Assembly: GCA_910574715.1 (NCBI GenBank)
Contig: CAJTCH010000017.1
Location: 25,450-89,449 of the forward strand
From: Lachnospiraceae bacterium
Lineage (GTDB): Bacteria; Bacillota; Clostridia; Lachnospirales; Lachnospiraceae
Length of the DNA stretch: 64,000 nucleotides
Direction: 5' to 3'
A model generated the notes under the pieces. The model saw only the letters and a list, made by a program, of their open reading frames with translations. It had not been told where the DNA came from and ran no database searches. Positions 41,650 through 49,528 of the stretch are shown here, piece after piece (positions within the stretch are counted from its first letter, which is position 1; each line of letters opens with the position of its first letter). A program made the position numbers and the translations under genes.

Positions 41650-41715
41650 GAAATGAAGTATACTAAAATATCAGTGAGAAAAGAATGATTAACGAAAGAA
41701 ACGAAGAGGTGGATT

Positions 41716-42672
41716 ATGGATTATAAGATATTTATCCCGGTTTTGATCGCATTTGTGCTCAGTGTGGTCATGGGCCCATTGATCATCCCGGTGCTTCGAA
41801 GGCTTAAGATGGGGCAGACGGAGAGAGAGGACGGCGTTAAGTCGCATTTGAAGAAGGCGGGTACGCCTACGATGGGAGGTGTGATCATCCTTCTGAGCGT
41901 AGTAGTCACATCTGTGATCTATATTAAGGATTATCCTAAGATCATCCCAATCCTGTTTGTAACGCTCGGGTTTGGGCTGATCGGATTTCTGGATGATTAT
42001 CTGAAGGTGGTCATGAAGCGTTCTGACGGGCTGTTCCCGAAGCAGAAGATGGCGCTGCAGATCGTAGTGACGGCCGTGTTCGCATTCTACATGATCAGGT
42101 TTACCGATGTATCCCTTGCCATGCTGATTCCATTTACGGGAGGAATGTACTGGAATATCGGATGGCTTGCGATCCCGGTCATGTTTATCGCCGTGATCGG
42201 AACCGTGAACGGAGTGAATTTTACCGACGGTCTTGACGGCCTTGCCTCCAGTGTGACCGTACTGGTCGCCACGTTTTTTACCGTGGTTGCGATCGGGACC
42301 AGGAGCGGTATCGAGCCTATCACCTGTGCGGTGGTAGGGGCGCTGATGGGATTTCTGCTCTTTAATGTCTATCCGGCCAGTGTGTTTATGGGGGATACTG
42401 GTTCCCTTGCCCTGGGAGGTTTTGTGGCGTCTACGGCTTACATGCTGCAGATGCCGATATTCATTATTATCGTGGGAATGATCTATCTGGTGGAGGTTCT
42501 GTCGGTTATGATCCAGGTGACATATTTTAAGAAGACGGGCGGCAAGCGTATCTTTAAGATGGCGCCGATACATCATCATTTTGAATTATGCGGATGGTCA
42601 GAGACGAGGGTTGTAGCGGTATTTGCCATCATAACGGCAATCCTGTGCCTGGTCGCGCTGATGGCTATGTAG
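41716..42672 (+). CDS. mraY: phospho-N-acetylmuramoyl-pentapeptide transferase
   Basis: MraY links UDP-MurNAc-pentapeptide to undecaprenyl phosphate to make lipid I. The 318-residue protein has about ten membrane helices and the catalytic cytoplasmic loops: DGVKSHLKKAGTPTMGG, GFLDDYLKVVMKRSDGL (Asp-Asp), GVNFTDGLDGLASS (third Asp) and MAPIHHHFELCGWSE (His-rich motif). Its lipid substrate is supplied by UppS (2286). It is followed after 24 bp by murD. Confidence 0.97.
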   Translation: MDYKIFIPVLIAFVLSVVMGPLIIPVLRRLKMGQTEREDGVKSHLKKAGTPTMGGVIILLSVVVTSVIYIKDYPKIIPILFVTLGFGLIGFLDDYLKVVMKRSDGLFPKQKMALQIVVTAVFAFYMIRFTDVSLAMLIPFTGGMYWNIGWLAIPVMFIAVIGTVNGVNFTDGLDGLASSVTVLVATFFTVVAIGTRSGIEPITCAVVGALMGFLLFNVYPASVFMGDTGSLALGGFVASTAYMLQMPIFIIIVGMIYLVEVLSVMIQVTYFKKTGGKRIFKMAPIHHHFELCGWSETRVVAVFAIITAILCLVALMAM

Positions 42673-42696
42673 GAATGGTTACGAACAGGAGGAGAC

Positions 42697-44055
42697 ATGG
42701 ATATGGAAGTAGCAGGGAAGAAGGTCCTGGTATTTGGTTCAGGGATCAGCGGAATCGGTGCGGCAGCTCTTCTGGTCAAACAGGGGGCCGAGGTCGTACT
42801 CTATGACGGGAATGAGAAGCTTACAGAAGCAGAGGTCCGAGAGAAGCTATCGGGGGACAGCCGTGTGAGGATTGTGATCGGTACGCTTCCGGAGGAACTG
42901 CTTCATACGCTTGATATCGCCGTATTAAGTCCGGGGGTTCCGACAGATCTTCCGGTGGTGGAGCAGATGCGCGGGCACGGGATCCTGATCACTGGAGAGG
43001 TGGAGCTTGCCTATGAGGCAGGGCAGGGAGATGTGCTTGCGATCACCGGAACCAACGGGAAGACGACGACGACGGCTCTGTTGGGAGAGATCATGGAGGG
43101 ATATCGGGAGCATGTATTCGTGGTAGGCAATATCGGCAATCCTTATACGGCGGCGGTCGGGGAGATGACGGAGGATGCGGTCACGGTAGCGGAGATGAGC
43201 AGCTTCCAGCTAGAGACGATCATTGACTTCAGGCCGAAGGTCAGCGCGATCCTGAATTTTACGCCGGATCATCTGAACCGGCATCATACGATGGAAGCAT
43301 ACGTGAACGCGAAGAAGAATATTGCGAAGAACCAGACCGGGGAGGACTATTGTATCCTGAACTATGAAGATAAGCTGACGCGGGAATTTGGTGAAAATAT
43401 AGAGGCGCAGGTTCTATATTTCAGCAGCCGGCGTAAACTAGAACAGGGGATTTATCTTGAGAACGGCGAGATCATCTACCAGAACGGCGGGAGGATACCA
43501 ATCTGCCGTGTAGATGAGCTTAGTCTTCTGGGAACCCATAATTATGAGAATGTTATGGCGGCATCAGCCATGGCGCTGGTGTACGGTGTGCCGGCCGATA
43601 TCGTAAGAGCATGTGTGAAGTCGTTTAAGGGTGTGGAGCACCGGATCGAATATGTGGCGGAGAAGGATGGCGTTGCTTATTATAATGACTCCAAAGGGAC
43701 GAATCCGGATGCGGCGATCAAGGGGATTCAGGCCATGAACCGGCCGACAGTGCTGATCGGCGGCGGGTATGACAAGGATTCTGTCTATACTGAGTGGATC
43801 CGAAGCTTTGACGGCAAGGTCAGGAAGCTGATCCTTCTTGGAGAGACGAAAGAGAAGATCGCAAGAGACGCGAGAGAATGCGGTTTCGCAGACTATGTGT
43901 TTGCAGAGACATTCGAGGAGGCGGTGCTTGAGGCAGCCAGGACGGCGAAACCAGGGGAAGCGGTGCTTCTGTCGCCGGCATGTGCAAGCTGGGATATGTT
44001 TTCAAGCTATGAAGTACGCGGAGAGAAGTTCAAAGAGATTGTAAATTCCTTATAA
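42697..44055 (+). CDS. murD: UDP-N-acetylmuramoylalanine-D-glutamate ligase
   Basis: MurD adds D-glutamate to UDP-MurNAc-L-Ala. The 452-residue protein has the N-terminal UDP-binding domain (VLVFGSGISGIGAAALLVKQ), the ATP P-loop AITGTNGKTTTTALLGEI (residues about 112-129), and the ligase C-terminal domain with YYNDSKGTNPDAAIKGIQ. The ATG at 42697 follows AGGAGG (42687-42692); an ATG at 42703 is also possible. The other Mur ligases, including murE that often stands between spoVD and mraY, are not in this cluster. Confidence 0.97.
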   Translation: MDMEVAGKKVLVFGSGISGIGAAALLVKQGAEVVLYDGNEKLTEAEVREKLSGDSRVRIVIGTLPEELLHTLDIAVLSPGVPTDLPVVEQMRGHGILITGEVELAYEAGQGDVLAITGTNGKTTTTALLGEIMEGYREHVFVVGNIGNPYTAAVGEMTEDAVTVAEMSSFQLETIIDFRPKVSAILNFTPDHLNRHHTMEAYVNAKKNIAKNQTGEDYCILNYEDKLTREFGENIEAQVLYFSSRRKLEQGIYLENGEIIYQNGGRIPICRVDELSLLGTHNYENVMAASAMALVYGVPADIVRACVKSFKGVEHRIEYVAEKDGVAYYNDSKGTNPDAAIKGIQAMNRPTVLIGGGYDKDSVYTEWIRSFDGKVRKLILLGETKEKIARDARECGFADYVFAETFEEAVLEAARTAKPGEAVLLSPACASWDMFSSYEVRGEKFKEIVNSL

Positions 44056-44068
44056 GGAGTGGCAGATA

Positions 44069-45151
44069 TTGACACAGTCTAACAGCAGAAGGCTTGATTA
44101 TACACTTCTTACCGCGTTATTCATGCTCGTGGTCACGGGGCTTGTGATCCTCTACAGTACGAGCGCGTATAACGGTGAGGTGAAGTTCCATGATTCGTTT
44201 TATTATCTGAAGAAGCAGGTGTTTGCGACGCTGCTTGGGATTGCCGGGATGTATGTGGCAGCTAATATGGATTACCATGTGTGGAGGCATGTGGCGGTAC
44301 TGGGATACCTGACGGCGATTCTATTGTCAGTGGCGGTCTTGTTTATCGGTGACGAGATCAATGGGTCCAAAAGATGGCTGTCTTTGGGGCCTTTTTCTTT
44401 TCAGCCGTCGGAATTCGCCAAGGTGGCCGTCATTCTGTTCCTTTCCCATATGGTGACGAAGAATGCGAAGGATATCGGAAAGATGCGGACCATGATCAAG
44501 ATCATGGTGTCGATCCTGCCCATTGTAGGTTTAGTAGGGGCGAGTAACTTAAGTACGGCGATCATTATCCTAGGGATCGGTGTCATACTGATCTTCGTGG
44601 CAAGTCCCAAATACGGACAGTTTGTGTTCATGGGGCTCCTGGGGATCGGCTTCATGGCAATCTTCCTGGCGCTTGAGAGCTACCGCCTGGAGCGGCTTGC
44701 GATCTGGCGGAATCCGGAAGCCTATGAGAAGGGATATCAGACATTGCAGGGATTGTATGCCATCGGTTCCGGAGGGCTGTTCGGACGGGGACTTGGAGAG
44801 AGTATCCAGAAGTTGGGATTCGTTCCGGAGGCGCAGAACGATATGATATTCTCTATTATTTGTGAAGAGCTGGGGCTGTTTGGAGCCGGGTTTATCCTGA
44901 TACTATTCCTGATATTGATCTGGCGGTTCTTCGTGATCGCGACTCATGCGGGAGATCTGTTCGGGGCGTTGATTGCTACAGGGGCTATGGGACATATGAT
45001 GATCCAGGTAATTTTGAATATAGCGGTGGTCACCAATACGATCCCCAATACAGGGATTACGCTGCCCTTTATCAGCTACGGCGGTACGTCGGTTGTATTT
45101 CTTCTTGCGGAAATGGGGCTTGTATTAAGCGTGTCATCTCTGGTAAAATAA
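44069..45151 (+). CDS. ftsW: SEDS glycosyltransferase FtsW/SpoVE
   Basis: The 360-residue protein polymerises septal peptidoglycan from lipid II with a partner class B PBP. It has about ten membrane helices and SEDS motifs: LYSTSAYNGEVKFHDSFYYL, GLYAIGSGGLFGRGLGESIQ and NTGITLPFISYGGTSVVFLL. The start is TTG at 44069 behind AAGGAG. In Bacillus the gene at this spot between murD and divIB is spoVE, the cortex-specific SEDS protein. Here it may be the division FtsW, the sporulation SpoVE, or do both jobs; a second SEDS gene lies at 33010. Confidence 0.9.
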   Translation: MTQSNSRRLDYTLLTALFMLVVTGLVILYSTSAYNGEVKFHDSFYYLKKQVFATLLGIAGMYVAANMDYHVWRHVAVLGYLTAILLSVAVLFIGDEINGSKRWLSLGPFSFQPSEFAKVAVILFLSHMVTKNAKDIGKMRTMIKIMVSILPIVGLVGASNLSTAIIILGIGVILIFVASPKYGQFVFMGLLGIGFMAIFLALESYRLERLAIWRNPEAYEKGYQTLQGLYAIGSGGLFGRGLGESIQKLGFVPEAQNDMIFSIICEELGLFGAGFILILFLILIWRFFVIATHAGDLFGALIATGAMGHMMIQVILNIAVVTNTIPNTGITLPFISYGGTSVVFLLAEMGLVLSVSSLVK

Positions 45152-45180
45152 GGCAATTGACAGAACAGGGGAAGGGATAT

Positions 45181-45999
45181 ATGAGAGATAGAGAGAGCCC
45201 GGCAAGGGAGCGTCCGGGAGAAGGACCAAGGAAGAAGAGAAGGAAGAAGAGATCGCACAGGCTCTATGCATTTGCCGTGCTGTTGTTTGGATTCGCGATC
45301 ATTGTGCTGGCTTTCCTGCTTCTCTTCCATGTGCAGAAGATAGAAGTGAGCGGGAATGATTATCTGACAGAAGGGGAGATCATAGATGCGGTCCAGGATG
45401 ACCGCCTGTCTAAGAATTCTCTGTATATTCTGGGGAAATACGCCGTGGGCAGGGGGACGGTGCTTCCGTGTCTGGATCAGATGAAGGTCCGTATGAAGAG
45501 CCCCTGGGTCCTGAAGGTTGAGGTGAGGGAGAAGCCGATCGTCGGTTACATACAGAACGGTGAGAAGTATGAGTATTTTGACAAGGAAGGTCTTGTGGTC
45601 TTCGAGTCTTCCGCGCTGAAGGAAGGACTTCCATATATAGAGGGGATAGAGGTGGGAGAGATCAGGCTGTACCACCGGCTAAAGAGCGGTGACACAAGGA
45701 TCTTCGAACAGATCCTTGAGACTTCCAGGGAAGTGACCAAGTACGAGCTGGTTACTGACAGGATCGTGTGTGAAGAGGATAATATCTGTCTGTATGTAGG
45801 CAATGTCAGGATCTGTCTGGGAGAGAGCGTATCTTCTGCGCAGATCGCGCAGATCGAACCGATCCTTGAGAAACTGGGGAATCAGGAAGGGACGCTGCAC
45901 TTAGAGCATTATTCTGAGATGAATCAGACGATTACATTTGAGGCGGGCCCTGTCATGCAGGAGCCGCCGGCAGATACCCAGGAGGCGGGTACAGAGTAG
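45181..45999 (+). CDS. divIB: cell division protein DivIB/FtsQ
   Basis: The 272-residue protein has a basic cytoplasmic N-terminus (ERPGEGPRKKRRKKRSHR), one membrane helix (about 32-52) and an extracytoplasmic POTRA domain (HVQKIEVSGNDYLTEGEIID, about 55-75), followed by the FtsQ beta-domain. DivIB scaffolds FtsL and DivIC at the septum. The ATG at 45181 follows AAGGGA; a TTG at 45157 is a longer alternative. It stands before ftsZ with no ftsA between them. Confidence 0.9.
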   Translation: MRDRESPARERPGEGPRKKRRKKRSHRLYAFAVLLFGFAIIVLAFLLLFHVQKIEVSGNDYLTEGEIIDAVQDDRLSKNSLYILGKYAVGRGTVLPCLDQMKVRMKSPWVLKVEVREKPIVGYIQNGEKYEYFDKEGLVVFESSALKEGLPYIEGIEVGEIRLYHRLKSGDTRIFEQILETSREVTKYELVTDRIVCEEDNICLYVGNVRICLGESVSSAQIAQIEPILEKLGNQEGTLHLEHYSEMNQTITFEAGPVMQEPPADTQEAGTE

Positions 46000-46037
46000 G
46001 CGGTTAGAAGAAAATTAAGAAAAATGGCGGAATTCTA

Positions 46038-46066
46038 TTGATATTTTACACAAAAGTCTATATTAT
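46038..46066 (+). promoter_or_regulatory. sigma-A promoter of ftsZ
   Basis: TTGATA (46038-46043) and TATTAT (46061-46066) are 17 bp apart in the 155-bp gap before ftsZ. A second TATAAT is at 46124-46129. Confidence 0.55.
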
Positions 46067-46154
46067 ATAAGTATATATGGCAAAGAACACATTTCATTTG
46101 CTTTATGTGTGGGATGTATGATATATAATAAGGATAACAAAGGAGGAGAAACCC

Positions 46155-47393
46155 TTGCTAGAAATTAAAACGAACGAATCAGAAGCGGCGGCAAAAATTA
46201 TTGTTGTTGGAGTCGGAGGAGGCGGCAATAATGCCGTGAACCGTATGATCGATGAGCAGATTGCCGGTGTTGAATTTATTGCGATTAATACAGACAAGCA
46301 GGCGCTTCAGTTGTGCAAGGCGCCGACACTGATGCAGATCGGAGAGAAGATCACCAAGGGGCTTGGAGCGGGAGCAAGACCGGAGATCGGAGAGAAGGCG
46401 GCAGAAGAGAGTGCAGAAGAAGTATCTTCAGCGCTTAAGGGAGCGGACATGGTGTTTGTTACCTGCGGTATGGGAGGCGGCACCGGTACGGGAGCGACGC
46501 CGGTCGTTGCCAGGATAGCGAAGGAATTAGGAGCGCTGACAGTCGGTGTTGTTACGAAGCCGTTCCGTTTCGAATCGAAGACACGTATGAATAATGCCCT
46601 CTCAGGGATAGAGAAGCTTAAGGAGAGTGTAGATACACTGATTGTGATTCCCAATGATAAGCTGCTTGAGGTGGTGGACAGGCGTACCACGATGCCGGAG
46701 GCGCTTAAGAAGGCGGATGAGGTATTGCAGCAGGGTATCCAGGGTATTACCGACCTGATCAATGTACCTGCGCTGATCAACCTTGATTTTGCCGATGTCC
46801 AGACTGTTATGACGGACAAGGGTATTGCACATATCGGTATCGGACAGGGCCGCGGTGACGACAAGGCTCTTGAGGCCGTGAAGCAGGCGGTTTCCAGTCC
46901 GTTGCTTGAGACGACGATTGCCGGAGCATCCCATGTTATCATCAATGTATCAGGTGATATCACTCTGATGGATGCCTCAGATGCGGCCGAGTACGTACAG
47001 GATCTTGCGGGAGAGGATGCGAATATCATCTTTGGCGCGATGTATGATGATTCCAGGACAGACGAAGCTACGATCACAGTGATCGCAACCGGTCTTCACA
47101 ACGTAGGCGGAAGCGCCTCCAAGCTCAAGTCAAGGCTTGAGACGCCGAGGAATTCAACGATCGCCCACGGCGGAGTGGAGATGCGTTCTCCTGTATACGA
47201 GAGACCGCTGCAGCCGGGCGGACAGGGCGGCGCCAGACTGGACTACGGGATGGGCGCGCCTAAGGCGGGCGGCGCAACCGCGATGCCAAGGCGTCCGGTA
47301 GGCGGTACGTCTCCTTCTCTGGATACGCCAAGGACTCCGACCAGCAAGGTGAAGGAACAGTCCATTAAAATACCTGATTTCTTTAAGAAATAA
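46155..47393 (+). CDS. ftsZ: cell division protein FtsZ
   Basis: FtsZ is the tubulin-like GTPase that forms the Z-ring. The 412-residue protein has [17 protein letters not shown] (residues about 18-34), the tubulin signature [20 protein letters not shown] (about 109-128), and [11 protein letters not shown] in the T7 synergy loop. A linker of about 75 residues rich in Gly, Pro and Arg leads to the conserved C-terminal peptide IKIPDFFKK, the docking site for membrane anchors. The start is TTG at 46155 after AAGGAGG. Neither ftsA nor sepF is adjacent. Confidence 0.98.
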   Translation: MLEIKTNESEAAAKIIVVGVGGGGNNAVNRMIDEQIAGVEFIAINTDKQALQLCKAPTLMQIGEKITKGLGAGARPEIGEKAAEESAEEVSSALKGADMVFVTCGMGGGTGTGATPVVARIAKELGALTVGVVTKPFRFESKTRMNNALSGIEKLKESVDTLIVIPNDKLLEVVDRRTTMPEALKKADEVLQQGIQGITDLINVPALINLDFADVQTVMTDKGIAHIGIGQGRGDDKALEAVKQAVSSPLLETTIAGASHVIINVSGDITLMDASDAAEYVQDLAGEDANIIFGAMYDDSRTDEATITVIATGLHNVGGSASKLKSRLETPRNSTIAHGGVEMRSPVYERPLQPGGQGGARLDYGMGAPKAGGATAMPRRPVGGTSPSLDTPRTPTSKVKEQSIKIPDFFKK

Positions 47394-47417
47394 TATTGCG
47401 GTATCATGTTAATACAG

Positions 47418-47453
47418 AAGATTCGGGCATGTTTTCAGTGTCCGGGTCTTTTT
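47418..47453 (+). terminator. Rho-independent terminator after ftsZ
   Basis: AAGATTCGGGCA (47418-47429) pairs over 12 positions, with three G-U pairs, with TGTCCGGGTCTT (47439-47450), followed by T residues. Confidence 0.65.
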
Positions 47454-47467
47454 GTAGTTAGACTTAC

Positions 47468-47512
47468 ACCGGCGTTCGGTATCGCATGGTTTTTCATTCT
47501 GTGAACGCCGGT
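47468..47512 (+). other. perfect 10-bp inverted repeat in the ftsZ-spoIIGA gap
   Basis: ACCGGCGTTC (47468-47477) and GAACGCCGGT (47503-47512) flank a 25-nt loop. There is no T-run, and it stands directly before an exact Spo0A box. Function unknown. The rest of this 448-bp gap holds the control region of spoIIGA and no convincing gene. Confidence 0.5.
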
Positions 47513-47513
47513 A

Positions 47514-47520
47514 TGTCGAA
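47514..47520 (+). promoter_or_regulatory. distal Spo0A box upstream of spoIIGA
   Basis: Exact TGTCGAA, the Spo0A-binding consensus, about 270 bp upstream of the predicted transcription start. Confidence 0.5.
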
Positions 47521-47711
47521 TATTTCGGGAGAATGTGAGCTTAAATTCTGTGATTCGAGTGGATTTGACAAATTGTGTCAGAAATTTCCAGTTTATTCTC
47601 TTATAATTCTTTCTTTTATGCCAAAAAAGGATACCAAGTCTTGTGTGTCTGATCGAAGTAATTCCCACAAATCCATTTTCTAAATATCTATATCTTGTGG
47701 TTCTTTTGGAC

Positions 47712-47718
47712 TGTCGAA
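47712..47718 (+). promoter_or_regulatory. proximal Spo0A box upstream of spoIIGA
   Basis: Exact TGTCGAA about 65-70 bp upstream of the predicted transcription start, a position suited to activation. Confidence 0.65.
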
Positions 47719-47743
47719 CGATAATTGTGATTCACCCCACCAT

Positions 47744-47776
47744 ATGACAAAATCTTTTCGCATCAGCTCGTATAAT
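47744..47776 (+). promoter_or_regulatory. long-spacer sigma-A promoter of spoIIGA-sigE
   Basis: ATGACA (47744-47749) and TATAAT (47771-47776) are separated by 21 bp. The Bacillus subtilis spoIIG promoter also has an abnormally long spacer (22 bp) and needs Spo0A; the same design seems conserved here. Confidence 0.6.
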
Positions 47777-47841
47777 TAATCTTGCTTAAGTACCAATCGA
47801 TTTTGTGTCACTGATCGTTAAAGGAAGGAAGAAGGTGGAAC

Positions 47842-48633
47842 GTGTATTATGAATTATACATAGACGTATTTTTCCTGGAGAATTTTATGATGGATGTCAT
47901 CCTTCTGGGGGTTACCGGCAGGATGCTGAAATACTCCGCCTCCTTTGGGTGTATCGTCCTGGGAGCGGCGGCGGGAGCGTTTCTGACTTGTCTGATCATA
48001 TGTATTCCGATTCCGTATGCGCCGGTAAAATTCATATTGTTCCATGGCCTGCCCGGCGTCGCAATGATAGGAATCGGGCTTGGGATACGGGGCGTGGGGG
48101 AGTTCGCGAGAGCGTGGGTGCTGCTGTATATCTGCGGCTTCCTGACAGGCGGCGTATTCCAGTTCCTGGGGCAGTACGTACGGATAGGGAGCTTTTTCAT
48201 AATACTGGCAGGCTTAAGCTTCTTGGCGGTATCAGGGATCTGGAGTCTGCTTGTATATCTGGCGAGACAGAGCCATTACAGGTGTCAGGTGGTCCTTCGC
48301 AACGGAACAAGGAGCCGGCGGGTGCAGGCGCTGATCGATACAGGCAACTGTCTGAAGGATGATATTACAGGGAAACCGGTCAGTATTATTGATAAAAAAG
48401 TTGCAGAGGAACTCTATGAAGGAAATGACTTAACAGGAATACGGTATATTCCATATCACTCTATCGGAAAAGCGGAAGGTGTAATGCCATTGATCACGCT
48501 GGATGGGATGTATGTATGCAGAAAAGAAAAGGAATGGATTGAGAAGCCGCTTGCGGCCATCTGTGAGGAGGATATGACGGCTGACCGTTATGAGATGATT
48601 TTGAATCCCGATATTTTCGGGAGCGCTGATTAA
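47842..48633 (+). CDS. spoIIGA: sigma-E processing peptidase SpoIIGA
   Basis: SpoIIGA is the membrane aspartic protease that cuts the pro-sequence off pro-sigma-E after asymmetric division. The 263-residue protein has five N-terminal membrane helices (starting YELYIDVFFLENFMMDVILL) and a cytoplasmic protease domain with the catalytic ALIDTGNCLKD near residue 164-174 (D-T-G) and later DPI-type residues. Length is somewhat below the Bacillus protein. The start is GTG at 47842 behind AAGGTGG. It stands before its substrate gene sigE, as in Bacillus. Confidence 0.93.
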   Translation: MYYELYIDVFFLENFMMDVILLGVTGRMLKYSASFGCIVLGAAAGAFLTCLIICIPIPYAPVKFILFHGLPGVAMIGIGLGIRGVGEFARAWVLLYICGFLTGGVFQFLGQYVRIGSFFIILAGLSFLAVSGIWSLLVYLARQSHYRCQVVLRNGTRSRRVQALIDTGNCLKDDITGKPVSIIDKKVAEELYEGNDLTGIRYIPYHSIGKAEGVMPLITLDGMYVCRKEKEWIEKPLAAICEEDMTADRYEMILNPDIFGSAD

Positions 48634-48657
48634 CTGTGGAATGAAAGATATGACGAT

Positions 48658-48677
48658 CGGCCTGCGATGCGGGCCGG
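48658..48677 (+). other. hairpin before the sigE ribosome site
   Basis: CGGCCTGC and GCGGGCCG (48658-48677) pair with one G-U around a tight loop. It lies between spoIIGA and the AGGAGGAG site of sigE, so it may adjust translation of sigE relative to spoIIGA. Confidence 0.35.
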
Positions 48678-48698
48678 TTACAACAGGAGGAGTAGATT

Positions 48699-49439
48699 AT
48701 GGTAATAAGAGTTGCAGTACCGCATCATTTTAAATTAAAGGTAGTACCGGACTTTCGGACTTTGTTTTTTCCGGATAAGAGAGACATACACTATATCGGC
48801 GGTTCGGATATCCTGCCGGCGCCGCTTGATACAAGGGAAGAGACAGAGGCGATCAATGAGCTGGGATCCGAGGATGACGAGACGGCGAGGAAGCTTCTGA
48901 TAGAGCACAACTTAAGGCTGGTGGTATATATCGCGAAGAAATTCGATAACACCGGGGTCGGAGTGGAGGATCTGATCTCTATTGGGACGATCGGGCTGAT
49001 CAAGGCGATCAATACATTCAATCCGGATAAGAATATCAAGCTTGCTACCTATGCTTCGCGCTGTATAGAAAATGAGATCCTGATGTATCTTCGGAGAAAT
49101 AATAAGACGAAGATGGAGGTATCCATCGACGAGCCGCTGAACGTGGACTGGGACGGCAATGAACTGCTGTTGTCGGACATTCTGGGAACGGAGGAGGATA
49201 CGATCTATAAGGATCTGGAAAATGAGGCGGAACGGAAGCTTCTGATCAAGGCGATCAACCGTTTGTCCGGGAGAGAGCGGACCATCATAAAGATGCGCTT
49301 TGGCCTGGGAATGCCTGACGGGGAGGAGCGGACTCAGAAGGAGGTTGCGGACCTTCTGGGGATCTCCCAGTCCTACATATCGCGTCTGGAAAAGAAGATT
49401 ATGCAGAGATTAAAGAGGGAAATGGTGAAATATTCGTAG
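48699..49439 (+). CDS. sigE: RNA polymerase sporulation sigma factor, pro-sigma-E
   Basis: Sigma-E directs early mother-cell transcription. The 246-residue protein carries an N-terminal pro-sequence of about 31 residues ahead of the conserved [13 protein letters not shown], where cleavage occurs in the Bacillus protein. Region 2 is [20 protein letters not shown] and [20 protein letters not shown], both nearly unchanged in the family; region 4 ends with [20 protein letters not shown]. It follows spoIIGA, and AGGAGGAG lies before the ATG. Likely regulon members in this window are cotJABC and the gene at 53171. Confidence 0.98.
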   Translation: MVIRVAVPHHFKLKVVPDFRTLFFPDKRDIHYIGGSDILPAPLDTREETEAINELGSEDDETARKLLIEHNLRLVVYIAKKFDNTGVGVEDLISIGTIGLIKAINTFNPDKNIKLATYASRCIENEILMYLRRNNKTKMEVSIDEPLNVDWDGNELLLSDILGTEEDTIYKDLENEAERKLLIKAINRLSGRERTIIKMRFGLGMPDGEERTQKEVADLLGISQSYISRLEKKIMQRLKREMVKYS

Positions 49440-49528
49440 AAAACAGATAGAAATGTCGATATTTTCAGAAAAATAGTGCAAAATGCTCCAAGAAGATGCT
49501 ATAATAAAAAGAAAAAGGGGTTGAACGT

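Noticed and set aside
47486..47683. A 65-codon open frame in the ftsZ-spoIIGA gap
   Set aside because: It has no ribosome site, unusual composition compared with neighbours, and overlaps the hairpin and Spo0A box region. It is better explained as regulatory sequence.
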